64,000 nucleotides of DNA from DATEOR01 sp963841425 (GCA_963841425.1 CAWJCL010000001.1:248001-312000), one strand, 5' to 3'; shown: positions 52,003 through 61,273, counted from the first letter of the stretch. The notes: a model not told the origin generated them from the letters alone. Numbers and translations: made by a program.

Positions 52003-52712
52003 GCCACCTCCGCTTCGACGGGCGCGTGGTCCGAGAGGAGCACGCCGTCCACGCGCCGCCGCTCCGGAGGCCACGCGCTCGGCGTGCGCTCGAACTCGAC
52101 ACCGCGTACGAGGATCTGGTCGATCCCGTCGATCGGGGGGGAGAACTCCTGGACGGCGAAGGCAGGCACGTTGAAGTCGCCGCACAGAATGCACCGTTCG
52201 GCGCCTGCGACGAAATCCGCGGCGAGCCCGGCCTCGACGCGGGCAAGGTCGGAGTTGTTCGTCGCGTGCAGGTTCGCGACGGTCAGCGTCCTGCCCGCGA
52301 GCTCGAGGGCGACCGCCTGACATACTCGCCGCTGTCGTCCTCCCCGGAGCCATTCGAGGCGTTTCACCTCCGGGTTCAGGACGAGGGTCCGGTCGTCCTG
52401 AACCTCGAGACGGGGGCTCAGGAGCGTTGCATTCGCCTGCCCCGCTGCGGTGAACCTCACCCGGACCGGGTCGAGGTCGCTGATGAAGCGCGCCACCGGC
52501 CCGAGGAACCCCGGCACCGTGATCGACCAGACCGCGCGCATCCCGCTCCAACGCTCGAGCCGGCCCAGGGCCCAGAGCGGCACCTCCTGCAGGGCGACCA
52601 CGTCGGGCGCATCGAGCGACACGAGCCGCACCATGCGCTCCAGATAGGTCCGGCTCGTCTTCGGATGCGTACGCCCGTGATAGAGGTTCCACGTGCGAAT
52701 GACGAGTCCCAC
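51993..52712 (-). CDS. Endonuclease/exonuclease/phosphatase-family protein
   Basis: This protein of 239 residues shows the EEP-fold motifs RTWNLYHGR, VVALQEV, ANLHATNN, CGDFN and LSDHAPVEAEV, with the metal- and phosphate-binding residues present. There is no signal peptide. The substrate (DNA, sphingolipid or inositol phosphate) cannot be told. Confidence 0.85.
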   Translation of the reverse strand: MGLVIRTWNLYHGRTHPKTSRTYLERMVRLVSLDAPDVVALQEVPLWALGRLERWSGMRAVWSITVPGFLGPVARFISDLDPVRVRFTAAGQANATLLSPRLEVQDDRTLVLNPEVKRLEWLRGGRQRRVCQAVALELAGRTLTVANLHATNNSDLARVEAGLAADFVAGAERCILCGDFNVPAFAVQEFSPPIDGIDQILVRGVEFERTPSAWPPERRRVDGVLLSDHAPVEAEVAWT

Positions 52713-52735
52713 GGCCGACGCAGCATAGGGAACCT

Positions 52736-53035
52736 GTGCGCGGGCGATTCGTGGATCTCGTCGAGCGGCAGATCGCCCTCTTCACAGCCGAGAACGAGGG
52801 ACTCATCCGGGACACCGAGGCTGCGCTCGCCGCCTACAACCGCGCGCCCAGGGGCGAAGCGGAGGAACGCTACGGCGACTACCTCGACCTCGTCGAGACC
52901 GGTACCGACGAGCTCGTCGAGCTGCGCGACAACTTTGCGGCCACCCTGGACGAGGGCTCCTACGAGGAGTATCACGAGGTCTTCAACCGGACGATCCGCA
53001 AGCGCCTTCCCCGCTTCGGCCTCGAACTGGACTAA
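52736..53035 (+). CDS. Small helical hypothetical protein
   Basis: This protein of 99 residues has a GTG start. It is predicted helical and acidic (AENEGLIRDTEAALAAYNRA, DYLDLVETGTDELVELRDNF). The family is not recognised. The start may instead be the GTG at 52751. Confidence 0.55.
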   Translation: MRGRFVDLVERQIALFTAENEGLIRDTEAALAAYNRAPRGEAEERYGDYLDLVETGTDELVELRDNFAATLDEGSYEEYHEVFNRTIRKRLPRFGLELD

Positions 53036-53053
53036 CCGCGCTCCGGTCGGCGG

Positions 53054-53627
53054 CTAGAGCGTCTTCCCGTCGCGGAGGAGCTCGACGTACTCCGCGATCC
53101 GCTTCGCCCGCGTCTCGGGCCGCTTCGCATCCGTGATGCGGTAGAGGAAGGAATAGCGCTTCGTCGAGCCGAGGCTCGCGAAGAACTCGGCCGCGGCGGG
53201 TTCGGCGTCGAGAGCTGCCTGGAAGTCGTCTGGCACCGTCGCCGTCGTCGGCGAGTCGTAGGCCTCGTCCCAGCGTCCGTCCTCCTTGGCCCGGTCGATC
53301 TCGCGGAGACCGGCCGGGCGCATACGGCCCTCCGCGATCAGCCGCTCGGCCTTCTGGCGATTAAATCTTCGACCACTTGCTGCGCGGGCGGCGCGGTGTG
53401 AGCTTCTGGAGGTAGTGGTGGTCGTCGAAGCGTTTCGCCTGGCCGTCGATCCACCCGTGGCAAAGCGCGATCTCGACCGCCTCGGCGTAGACGACGGACT
53501 GCATACTCGAGGCCTTCTTCGCAAACTTGAGCCAGATACCGTCCGACTCTTCGCCGTGCTCTTCCATCCATGTCTCGAGCTCGGCCGGAGTGGCGAAGAA
53601 GAGTACCGGCTGATCGGTCTTCGCCAC
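53054..53627 (-). pseudogene. YdeI/OmpD-associated-like gene broken by a one-base frameshift
   Basis: The first part (53627 to about 53363) gives a start of the YdeI family (MAKTDQPVLFFATPAELETW, CHGWIDGQAKRFD) and ends SKWSKI-stop. The second part continues in another frame with NRQKAERLIAEGRMRPAGL to the end at 53054. Removing one T from the ATTTAAT at about 53361-53366 restores a full protein of about 190 residues. It is a sequencing or assembly error or a recent mutation. Confidence 0.8.
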
Positions 53628-53630
53628 GCC

Positions 53631-55025
53631 TTAGCGCGAGGCGCGGAAGAACCCTTGCGGGGCGAGACCGGCGACCCTCTTCGTCACCGGGTCGACGCCT
53701 TTGCCCCGGTCTTCACGGCTTTCCTTTCGCCGCACGGCCTGGCGGACGACGAGCCCGCCGACGAAGCGGATCGGCTCGGGCGGGAACCTTCCGCAGACGC
53801 CACAGTTGAGCGGGGAGCCGGCCCACTCGTCGTCGCGTCGAAGCGCGCTCGAGGCGAGCATCTTTGCGATCGTGAGCGACGGCGCGACCCCGTTTCCGGA
53901 GTAGCCGGTTCCGTAGACGATCTGGGCGCGTCCGGGTAGCGAGCCGACGATCGGAAACCCGTCCGCCGTTCGGTCGATGGGCCCTCCCCACGCATGCGTG
54001 ACGGGCACGCCTTCGGCCGCGGGCACGAGCTTCACGAGCTCCCCCTCGAGCTCGCGGGTCTGGCGCCCGTTGTGGTCGAAGTTCGAGTTGACGCGGCCGC
54101 CGAACGCAAGCCGCCCGCCGCCGCGGCCGAAGGCGACGCGGCCGTCCTTCGTCGGGCGGTAGTAGTGGACGAGGAGGCGACAGTCCGAGATCGCCTCGCC
54201 TCCGGTCCAGCCGCTCTCCGCGAGCTTCTCCGGCATCGGCGCCGTTGCGACCATGTCGCTGGAGACGGCCACGACTGCCCGCGCGAGCTCTGGGATCTTC
54301 GTCGCCCACGCGTTCAGGGCGAGCACGACGGCTCCGGCCCGGACGCGGCCCGACGGCGTCCGCACGACTCCGTTCTCGCGTTCGAGCTCCACCATGGGCG
54401 TGCGCTCGTAGACGCGGACGCCCCTCTCGACGGCGACTCTTCGGAGCCCGCGAGCCAGGAGGGCCGGCTGCACGATCGCCGCGGTCTTCTCGTAGGCCGC
54501 ACCGAGGTGGATCGGCGAGCCGGTGCGCTCCTGCACCTCCTCCGCGCTCAGGATCTCGTAGGGATGAGCGCCGTGCGCCTCGGCGGTCGCGACGCTCGAC
54601 TCCCACGCGCCGGCCTGCGCCGGAGAGGTCGCCGTCCAGAGCCAGCCGCCCTCGTGGAAGTGTGCGTCTACTCCCTCGCGCTCGCAGAAGGCGCCGATCT
54701 CCCCGACCGCGTCCTCGGAGGCCTTCGCGAGGCGAACGGCCTCCTCTTCCCCGACGCGCTTGACGAGCGTCTGGATCTTCGACCACCACGTGAGCGCAAA
54801 GCCGCCGTTTCGGCCCGAGGGGCCGCCTCCGCAGATGTCCTGCTCGATCACGACGACGTCGGCGCCCGGCTCGAGCTCCTTGATGCGAAGGGCCGTCCAG
54901 AGCCCCGTGTAGCCGCCACCGACGATGCAGACGTCGGCCTTCGTGTCCTCGAGAAGCTCGTGCGACTCGAGGCCGTCCTCGGCGCGCAGGGCCTCCTGGA
55001 GCCAGAGTGAGCGCGGGCCGGCCAT
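53631..55025 (-). CDS. FAD-dependent oxidoreductase (DAO family)
   Basis: This protein of 464 residues has the dinucleotide-binding motif DVCIVGGGYTGLWTALRIKE, the FAD-family motif GRNGGFALTWW and a C-terminal block TADGFPIVGSLPG with VYGTGYSGNGVA. It fits the DadA/glycine-oxidase-like group. The neighbouring genes do not show the substrate. It lies 11 bases after dnaE2. Confidence 0.88.
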   Translation of the reverse strand: MAGPRSLWLQEALRAEDGLESHELLEDTKADVCIVGGGYTGLWTALRIKELEPGADVVVIEQDICGGGPSGRNGGFALTWWSKIQTLVKRVGEEEAVRLAKASEDAVGEIGAFCEREGVDAHFHEGGWLWTATSPAQAGAWESSVATAEAHGAHPYEILSAEEVQERTGSPIHLGAAYEKTAAIVQPALLARGLRRVAVERGVRVYERTPMVELERENGVVRTPSGRVRAGAVVLALNAWATKIPELARAVVAVSSDMVATAPMPEKLAESGWTGGEAISDCRLLVHYYRPTKDGRVAFGRGGGRLAFGGRVNSNFDHNGRQTRELEGELVKLVPAAEGVPVTHAWGGPIDRTADGFPIVGSLPGRAQIVYGTGYSGNGVAPSLTIAKMLASSALRRDDEWAGSPLNCGVCGRFPPEPIRFVGGLVVRQAVRRKESREDRGKGVDPVTKRVAGLAPQGFFRASR

Positions 55026-55036
55026 GCGCGTGAACC

Positions 55037-58000
55037 CTACCGATGGCCGAAGTGGTGAGCCTCCGGAAGGGCGGAGCGGACCTCGGCTTCGCCGGCGGCC
55101 TGGCGGGCGAGCGGCGCCAGCGTGACGAGCTCGTCCACGATCACGTTCCTGTTCCGCTCGAAGCGCTCGAAGCGGCCGCGTGCGAGGAGGAGCGGCTCGC
55201 CCCGGACGAGCGGCCGGAAACGCTCGTACACCTCCGGCGGGATGACAAGGTTCATCTGCCCGTGCTCGTCCTCGAGGAGCATGAAGACGACGCCGTTCGC
55301 GGTCGCGGGGCGCTGGCGGGCGACGACGAGGCCCGCGATCGCAACACGGCTTCTGTGCTCGAGGTGCTCGAAGTCGGCGCTCGTCGCCACTTCCGCGGGC
55401 AGGTGCGGGCGGAGGAGCTCGAGCGGGTGGACGCCGATCGACATGCTCGTCGTCCGGTAGTCGGCCAGCATGCGTTCCCAGGACGTCTGCTCGGGAAGCT
55501 CGGGGATCTCCGAGGTCGGGCCGAGCGGGAGCGACAGCTGGCGCTCGTCTCCGCCCCAGCCGACCGACACCGAGCGTGGCGCAAGCCCGAGCCGCCAGAG
55601 CAGTTGTCGCCTCGGCCATCCAAACGAATCACACGCTCCAGAAACCACCAGCGCCTCGAGCTCGGGCCGGTCGAGCGGGGCGCGCTGCGCGAGCTGGACA
55701 ACACTCGTGAAGTCGCCGTTCTCCTCCCGCTCGGCCACGAAGGCCTTCGCGGGCTCCTCCCCGAGCCCCTTGATGTACCCGAGGCCGATGCGCACGGAAT
55801 TCCCCTCGATCCGGCAGGAGGCACCGCTCAGGTTCACGTCCGGGGGCAGCACCTGGACGTCGCGGCGCTGCGCGTCGCGTACGAGACTCGCCGGCGGATA
55901 GAAGCCCATCGGCTGGGCGTTCAGGAGCGCGCAGAGGAACTCGCCGGAGTAGTAGTGGCGAAGCCAGGCGGACTGGTAGGCGAGGAGCGCAAAGGCGGCC
56001 GCGTGCGACTTGGGGAAGCCGAACGCCGCGAAGCCGTTGATCTTCGAGAAGACGAGCTCCGTGATCTCCTCGGGCACGCCGTTTCTCGCCGCCCCTGCGA
56101 AGAAGCGCTCGCGGTGGGCCTCGATCGCGTCCTGGCTCCGCTTGCGGCTCATCGCCCGGCGCAGCCCCTCGGCCTCCCCCACGCTGAACCCCGCGAGCGC
56201 CATCGCGACCTCGAGCACCTGCTCCTGGAAGATGATCGCGCCGAGCGTCTCCTCGAGGCACTCGGCGAGGAGCGGATGGTCGTGCGGGATGACGTAAGAC
56301 GGGTCCTCGCGCCGGCGCTGCCTGCGCTCGACATAGGGGTGTACGGCTTTCCCCTGGATCGGGCCCGGACGGACGAGCGCCACCTGCACGGTGAGGTCGT
56401 CGAGGTTCTCCGGCCGCGTGCGCAGGAGGCTCTGCATCTGCGCGCGGCTCTCGATCTGGAAGAGACCGACGGTGTCGGCGTCCTGGATCTCCCGGTACAC
56501 GGCGGGGTCGTCGAGCGGGATGCGGGAGAGGTCGATGCGCTCCCCACGCAGGCGGACGACCTGGTCGACGCACTCCTCGACCGCCGAGAGCATCCCGAGC
56601 CCGAGCAGGTCGATCTTCAGGAAGCCTGCGTCGGCGCAGGAGTCCTTGTCCCATTGGCAGAGCCTCCGGCCCTCCATCGCGGCGTGCTCGACCGGGACGA
56701 GCTCGACGAGGGGGCGGCTCGAGATGACCATGCCGCCCGGGTGCTGGGAAAGGTGCCTTGGAAGTCCGCCGATCTCTGCGCAGAGCTCCCCGAACGCGCG
56801 CCAGCGCGGCGAGGCGAGCTTGGTCTTCGCGCCGGGCAGCTTCTCCAGCTCCTCGGCGACACGACGCGGACTTCCTTCGGTGATGCGCGCGAGCCGCTCG
56901 AGCTCCGACTGGGGCAGCCCGAGCGCCTTGCCGACGTCGCGGATCGCGCCCCGCGAGCGGTACGTCGCGAAGCTCGCCACAAGCGCCGAGTGCTCGTGGC
57001 CGTAGCGCTCGATCACAGCGACGATCAGCTTCTCGCGGATGTCTCGCGGGAAGTCGAGGTCGATGTCCGGGACGGAGACGAGCTCGCGGTTCAGGAAGCG
57101 GCCGAGCGCGAGGCCGGCCGAGACCGGGTCCACGTGCGAGAGCCCGGTCAGGTAGCAGACGATCGAGCCGACCGAGCTTCCCCGTCCGCGGCCGGGCGGC
57201 AGGAGGTGGCGCGGCGAGCCGGGGCCGCGCACCTCGTAGGCGACCTCGCGCGCGAGCTCGAGCACTTCCCAGTGGAGGAGGAAGAAGCCGGAGAGCCCGA
57301 GCTCGGCGATGAGCGCGAGCTCTTCTCGTAACCGGGCTGACGCCCGGTTGCGCAGGCCAGCGGGCGCATTGCGGTAGCGCTCCTCGAAGGCGCGCCCGCA
57401 GACCTGGGCCAGCTGCACGTCCGCGGGATCGGCACCGTCGGAAAAGTCGGGGTAGCGATAGCCGAGCTCGTGCGTCAGGTCGAATTCGAGCCGCTCGGCG
57501 AGCTCGACCGTCGCCCGGACGGCATCGGGGTCCTCGGGGAAGCGTGCGGCAGCCTCAGCAGGCGGGGCGAGGACGAACTGCTCGTTCCCGCGCCGCTCGG
57601 CCTCGCAGCCTTCGAGCGCGACGTTGTGCTTCACGGCGACGAGCACGTCCTGCAGCTGAGCGCGGCGCGGATGGTGGGCGTGCACGTCTCCCGTGGCGAT
57701 CGTGCGGACCTGGAGTGCCTCCGCCAGGTCGCGAAGCGCCGCGTTCCTTCGGGCGTCGCCGCGCATGTACGGGCGCTGGAGCTCGACGTAGAAGCGATCG
57801 CGCCCGAAGGCCTGGGCGAGGCGGGCGGCAGCGTTCGGGCTCTTGACGCCGAGCCCATAGCGCGCGCAGCCTGAGAGGCAGACGAGCCCCTCGTTCAGCT
57901 CGGCCAGGAGGTCCGGCTCGAGGCCGGGATTGAGGCGCTCGCGGGCGTGCGCGGCGGTCAGCAGGCGGCAGAGGTTCGCGTAGCCGCGTGGAGTCTCGAC

Positions 58001-58243
58001 CAGGAGGGTCAGGTGCGAGCCGTCAGCGAGGGTGGCCTCGGCCCCCGTGATGGCGCGGACGCCGACCGCGCGCGCCGCATAGGCGAACTCGAGCGAGCCG
58101 TAGACGCCGTCGTGGTCGGTGAGCGCAAGAGCGGGGCAGCCGAGCTCGGCGGCGCGGACCGCGAGCTCCTCGGGCAGCGACGCCCCGTCGAGGAAGCTGT
58201 AGGCAGAGTGCGCGTGCAGCTCGATGTATTCCGCCCCGCTCAC
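55037..58243 (-). CDS. dnaE2: Error-prone DNA polymerase DnaE2
   Basis: This is a C-family polymerase of 1068 residues, shorter than replicative DnaE1 (about 1160 or more) and typical of DnaE2. The PHP domain (ELHAHSAYSFLDGASLPEEL) starts at residue 8. The catalytic Asp residues are in VPDIDLDFPRD. It ends with an OB-fold region (VVARQRPATANGVVFMLLED). In SOS mutagenesis it works with ImuB, encoded upstream in the same direction. The operon promoter carries two SOS boxes. Confidence 0.95.
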   Translation of the reverse strand: MSGAEYIELHAHSAYSFLDGASLPEELAVRAAELGCPALALTDHDGVYGSLEFAYAARAVGVRAITGAEATLADGSHLTLLVETPRGYANLCRLLTAAHARERLNPGLEPDLLAELNEGLVCLSGCARYGLGVKSPNAAARLAQAFGRDRFYVELQRPYMRGDARRNAALRDLAEALQVRTIATGDVHAHHPRRAQLQDVLVAVKHNVALEGCEAERRGNEQFVLAPPAEAAARFPEDPDAVRATVELAERLEFDLTHELGYRYPDFSDGADPADVQLAQVCGRAFEERYRNAPAGLRNRASARLREELALIAELGLSGFFLLHWEVLELAREVAYEVRGPGSPRHLLPPGRGRGSSVGSIVCYLTGLSHVDPVSAGLALGRFLNRELVSVPDIDLDFPRDIREKLIVAVIERYGHEHSALVASFATYRSRGAIRDVGKALGLPQSELERLARITEGSPRRVAEELEKLPGAKTKLASPRWRAFGELCAEIGGLPRHLSQHPGGMVISSRPLVELVPVEHAAMEGRRLCQWDKDSCADAGFLKIDLLGLGMLSAVEECVDQVVRLRGERIDLSRIPLDDPAVYREIQDADTVGLFQIESRAQMQSLLRTRPENLDDLTVQVALVRPGPIQGKAVHPYVERRQRRREDPSYVIPHDHPLLAECLEETLGAIIFQEQVLEVAMALAGFSVGEAEGLRRAMSRKRSQDAIEAHRERFFAGAARNGVPEEITELVFSKINGFAAFGFPKSHAAAFALLAYQSAWLRHYYSGEFLCALLNAQPMGFYPPASLVRDAQRRDVQVLPPDVNLSGASCRIEGNSVRIGLGYIKGLGEEPAKAFVAEREENGDFTSVVQLAQRAPLDRPELEALVVSGACDSFGWPRRQLLWRLGLAPRSVSVGWGGDERQLSLPLGPTSEIPELPEQTSWERMLADYRTTSMSIGVHPLELLRPHLPAEVATSADFEHLEHRSRVAIAGLVVARQRPATANGVVFMLLEDEHGQMNLVIPPEVYERFRPLVRGEPLLLARGRFERFERNRNVIVDELVTLAPLARQAAGEAEVRSALPEAHHFGHR

Positions 58244-58331
58244 GCGCGCCTTTCGACCCTTTCCGCGTCACACCCGCGCGCTTTCCCCCAATAGGATCGA
58301 AGTGGAGGGAGGCTCGCGGCGGCCCCGGGAT

Positions 58332-58538
58332 TCAGGCTTTCTGGCGGAACCAACCTCCCCCCTCCTCGTCCTCGAAGACCGCGACGTTCTCGCCCGTCGC
58401 GAGGACGAGGTCGAAGTAGCGCCGCCGAACGGGCGTATCCGTCCACCAGCGGTCGACCACCCGCCACTCCTCGCGCACCTGAATGACGTCCACCTGCCCG
58501 ACCGCGGCCGGCAACCCATCCTCGACCGTGACGCGCAC
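58332..58538 (-). CDS. DUF6504-family small protein of the mutasome operon
   Basis: A short protein (68 residues from GTG at 58538) has the core VREEWRVVDRWWTDTPVRRR and FDLVLATGENVAVFED. This matches DUF6504, which sits between imuB and dnaE2 in many actinobacteria. The reading is open further upstream to a GTG at 58604, overlapping imuB. A natural NEPRPVRV beginning argues for a slightly longer form with an unusual CTG start. The function is unknown. Confidence 0.65.
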   Translation of the reverse strand: MRVTVEDGLPAAVGQVDVIQVREEWRVVDRWWTDTPVRRRYFDLVLATGENVAVFEDEEGGGWFRQKA

Positions 58539-58552
58539 GGGTCGAGGCTCGT

Positions 58553-59737
58553 TCAGTCGTCGCGCGGCACGAGAATCGCCCTGGCCTCGGGAATGCGGGA
58601 CCACGGCGCTACCTCCACGACGGTGCAGACCGCCTCCATCCCCATCGCGGCCCGCACCTGGCGGAGTCCTTCGCGGAGACGGCCTCGAAGTCGACTGCCG
58701 CGCGGGCGGACGAGCTCGGCCTGAGTCCCGATGGACTCGGTCAGCTCCCCCAGCTCGAGCCGCAGCTCGACCGCCGGCGCAGGCAGTTCTTTGAGCTTCG
58801 GCGCCAGCGACTGGCGCAGGCGCTCGGATTCAGCCGTCGGCTCTCGCAACGTCGCCGTGCGCCGCCACGAGCCGCCGCCGACCAGGCGGGCGGAGACGGC
58901 GAGGCGCCGCGGGAGTCGCCCGCCTCGCTCCTCGCGGGCGAGCAGCCTGTCGAGGAGAGCCGAGAAGGCAAGCTCGAGCGTAATCTCGTTGGCGACCGGC
59001 TCGGGAAACTCGAGGGCTTCGGCGATCTCGGCGGCCGGACGCCTCGCTGCGACGTGATTGTCGTCCTCGCCGCCCAGGAGCCGCCGGGCCTCCGCCGCCT
59101 CCCGGCCCATCCGGTCACGGACGGCTGCGCTCGGGAGACGGGAGAGCTGGCCCAGCTGCTTGATGCCGAGCTCGGCGAATTCCTTCCGCCTTTCCGGGCT
59201 GAGCGGAAGGAGATGCAGCGGGAGCGGCTCGAGAAAGAGCTCCGCCTCGGCGTCGTCGACCACGATCGCGCGGCCCGCCGGGGCCACGCTCGCCGCCGCG
59301 AGCGCGGCGAAGCGTCGGCCGGCGACGCCGAGGCGCGGCTGCCAATACGGACCGATCGCATCGAGAGCCCTGCGCAGGACGGCACTGATGCCGCCGGCCA
59401 TGCGCTCGACACCTTCGGTCGCGAAATACGCGCAGCCCGGTTCGACCGGCTCGACGGCGAGGCCGGCTTCCTCGAGCCGCCGCAGGATCCGCTCCCACTC
59501 CTCTTCGGCCGCAGCGGGATCCTGCTCGGCGAGGACGAGGTCGGGACAGTTGGCAAGCGCCTCCGAGAGGCGCATCCCCGGACGCACGCCCGCCTCCTCG
59601 GCGGCGGCGGAGCATGCTCCCAAGAGCGGCCGGCTGCCGAGAGGCGGGGCGAGCGCAACGGGGCCGCGCATGAGCTCCGGCCGGGAGCGGAGGGCAGCGC
59701 GGAGGGAAAACGCTTGGATGTTCAGACAAGCGATCAT
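58553..59737 (-). CDS. imuB: ImuB (inactive Y-family polymerase of the SOS mutasome)
   Basis: This protein of 394 residues has the Y-family fold without catalytic acids. The N-terminal D-x-D motif reads LNIQAF and the SxDE motif is replaced by VEPGCAYFA. It links DnaE2 to the sliding clamp in translesion mutagenesis. The ATG at 59737 lies 3 bases after the inner SOS box, so the mRNA is probably leaderless. ImuA' is not found nearby. Confidence 0.88.
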   Translation of the reverse strand: MIACLNIQAFSLRAALRSRPELMRGPVALAPPLGSRPLLGACSAAAEEAGVRPGMRLSEALANCPDLVLAEQDPAAAEEEWERILRRLEEAGLAVEPVEPGCAYFATEGVERMAGGISAVLRRALDAIGPYWQPRLGVAGRRFAALAAASVAPAGRAIVVDDAEAELFLEPLPLHLLPLSPERRKEFAELGIKQLGQLSRLPSAAVRDRMGREAAEARRLLGGEDDNHVAARRPAAEIAEALEFPEPVANEITLELAFSALLDRLLAREERGGRLPRRLAVSARLVGGGSWRRTATLREPTAESERLRQSLAPKLKELPAPAVELRLELGELTESIGTQAELVRPRGSRLRGRLREGLRQVRAAMGMEAVCTVVEVAPWSRIPEARAILVPRDD

Positions 59738-59739
59738 GG

Positions 59740-59777
59740 GAACGTATGTTCTACACGAACACACGTTCTCCTGTCAA
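59740..59777 (-). promoter_or_regulatory. Two tandem SOS (LexA) boxes and promoter of imuB-dnaE2
   Basis: GAACGTATGTTC (59740-59751) and GAACACACGTTC (59757-59768) are both perfect GAAC-N4-GTTC boxes with centres 17 bases apart. On the minus strand a consensus -35 TTGACA (59772-59777) and -10 TAGAAC (59748-59753) have an 18-base spacer. The outer box fills the spacer and the inner box covers the -10. Transcription should start at or next to the imuB ATG. Confidence 0.85.
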
Positions 59778-59797
59778 CTGCTTCTACTCTTTTTTCG

Positions 59798-60172
59798 ATG
59801 TTCATCGAGCGACTCGCCGGAGGATCACTGGGATCGCCGAACGACGACTTCGTGGTTGTCGAATGGACGGCCGAAATCGGGACGCACTGGATCGCGCCGC
59901 TCCACATCCACCACACTGACGACGAGGCCTGGTACGTGCTCGAGGGCACGCTCGGCTTCAGGCTTGGAGACGACGAAATCGAAGCGCCGGCCGGCTCGGC
60001 GGTCCTGGCACGGCGCGAGACGCCACACACGTACTGGAACGCAGGTGATCTCCCGGCCCGCTATCTCCTCGTGCTCACGCCGAATATTGCGCGCCTGCTC
60101 GAGGAGATCCACGAGCCCGGCGCCGACATCCGGGCCATCTTCGCCCGCTACGACTCGGAGATCCTGGCCTAA
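59798..60172 (+). CDS. Cupin-domain protein
   Basis: This protein of 124 residues has a cupin fold with the metal-ligand motifs PLHIHHTDDEAWYVLEG and RRETPHTYWNAGD. It is a small single-domain dioxygenase- or sensor-like cupin, and the substrate is unknown. It diverges from imuB, and its ATG is 21 bases from the -35 box of that promoter, so the SOS region may also affect it. Confidence 0.78.
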   Translation: MFIERLAGGSLGSPNDDFVVVEWTAEIGTHWIAPLHIHHTDDEAWYVLEGTLGFRLGDDEIEAPAGSAVLARRETPHTYWNAGDLPARYLLVLTPNIARLLEEIHEPGADIRAIFARYDSEILA

Positions 60173-60666
60173 GCGGCCGGACAGGAGTCGTCGGTGCCGG
60201 CGACTCCCGGGAACCGGCCGAGGAGCTCGGAGAGCTCGTCGATCTCCTCGTCGGCGAAGTGCGCCTCGAAGAGAGCGCGAATCGAGCCCACGTGGCCGCA
60301 CGAAGCCGCCTCGAGCTTGGCCGCGCCGGCATCCGTGAGCTCCGCGTAGGCGACGCGGAGATCCGTCGGGCAGGTCGTCCTCTCCACCAGGCCGGCATGC
60401 TCGAGCCCCTCGAGGAGCCGCGTCACGCCGGACGGGGTAAGCGCCAGGCGGCGCGACAGGTCGACGCGCCTGAGCCGCCGCCCCTCCGCCTGCGAGAGGA
60501 GGTACAGCGCCTCGTACGCGTTCACCGAGAGGCCGTGCTCGGCCTGGAGCTCCGTGTTCAGGACGCGCGTCGCCGCGGCGTGGGCGCGCAGAAGCCTGGT
60601 CCAGGCCCGCACTGCAGGCGGAATGTCCGATGAAATCTGCTGTTCTGGGAATACTTGCGCTGTCAA
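60169..60666 (-). CDS. MarR-family regulator
   Basis: This protein of 165 residues from TTG at 60666 has a winged helix with ELQAEHGLSVNAYEALYLLS, RRVDLSRRLALTPSGVTRLL, GLVERTTCPTDLRVAYAELT and a helical C-terminus. It is divergent from the yceI gene, which opens a likely redox/quinone cluster, so it is probably its repressor. Cys residues in the wing (TTCPTD) and in ASCGH could sense thiol stress. The start is uncertain. Confidence 0.8.
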   Translation of the reverse strand: MTAQVFPEQQISSDIPPAVRAWTRLLRAHAAATRVLNTELQAEHGLSVNAYEALYLLSQAEGRRLRRVDLSRRLALTPSGVTRLLEGLEHAGLVERTTCPTDLRVAYAELTDAGAAKLEAASCGHVGSIRALFEAHFADEEIDELSELLGRFPGVAGTDDSCPAA

Positions 60667-60707
60667 CTTCTTCTCGCTACACTTGGTTGTGTCTTCAATA
60701 ATACACA
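60655..60707 (+). promoter_or_regulatory. Candidate promoter and operator of the yceI cluster
   Basis: -35 TTGCGC (60655-60660) and -10 TACACT (60678-60683) have a 17-base spacer. ACAC/GTGT half sites follow (ACAC-ttggtt-GTGT overlapping the -10, then TGTGT 60688-60692 and ACACA 60703-60707), where the MarR protein may bind. A strong AAAGGA ribosome binding site precedes the ATG at 60729. Confidence 0.45.
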
Positions 60708-60728
60708 CGTCAAGGAAAGGACGAAGAC

Positions 60729-61268
60729 ATGAGCGCGATTCAGACGCAGATCCCGGCCGGCACATGGAACCTCGACCCGGTTCACTCCACGGCAGGCTTC
60801 GAGGTCGCGTACCTCGCCGGCACCTTCCGCGGCACGTTCCGTGACGTGCACGCCGAGCTCGACGTCTCCGACGGCCGAACTCGCATCGAGGGCACCGCGT
60901 ACGTCGCGAGCGTCGACGTCAAGGACGAGAACCTCGCCGCGCACCTCCAGTCTCCCGATTTCTTCGACGCCGAGCGCCACCCCGAGCTTCGCTTCGTCGC
61001 CGGCGACGTCGACCTCGAGAGCGAGACCGTCGATGCTTCGGGCGAGATCACGATCAAGGGCGTGACCAAGCCCGTCGAGGTCACGGGAACGATCTCCGCG
61101 CCGATCACGGACGCCTGGGGCAACGAGCGCATCGGCCTCCACCTCTCCGCGACCGTCGACCGCACCGAGTTCGGGCTCAACTGGAACATGCCGCTTCCGA
61201 CCGGCGACCAGGCGCTCGCGAACACCGTGACGATCCTGGCCGAGCTCCAGCTGGTGAAGGCGGCTTGA
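60729..61268 (+). CDS. YceI-family protein
   Basis: This protein of 179 residues has the YceI (lipocalin-like) fold, starting GTWNLDPVHSTAGFEVAYLA. It contains LQSPDFFDAERHPELRF and a final FGLNWNMPLPTGDQALANTV. The family binds isoprenoid or amphiphilic molecules. No signal peptide is present, so it is cytoplasmic. It has an ideal ribosome binding site and leads the gene cluster divergent from MarR. Confidence 0.9.
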   Translation: MSAIQTQIPAGTWNLDPVHSTAGFEVAYLAGTFRGTFRDVHAELDVSDGRTRIEGTAYVASVDVKDENLAAHLQSPDFFDAERHPELRFVAGDVDLESETVDASGEITIKGVTKPVEVTGTISAPITDAWGNERIGLHLSATVDRTEFGLNWNMPLPTGDQALANTVTILAELQLVKAA

Positions 61269-61273
61269 CCACG

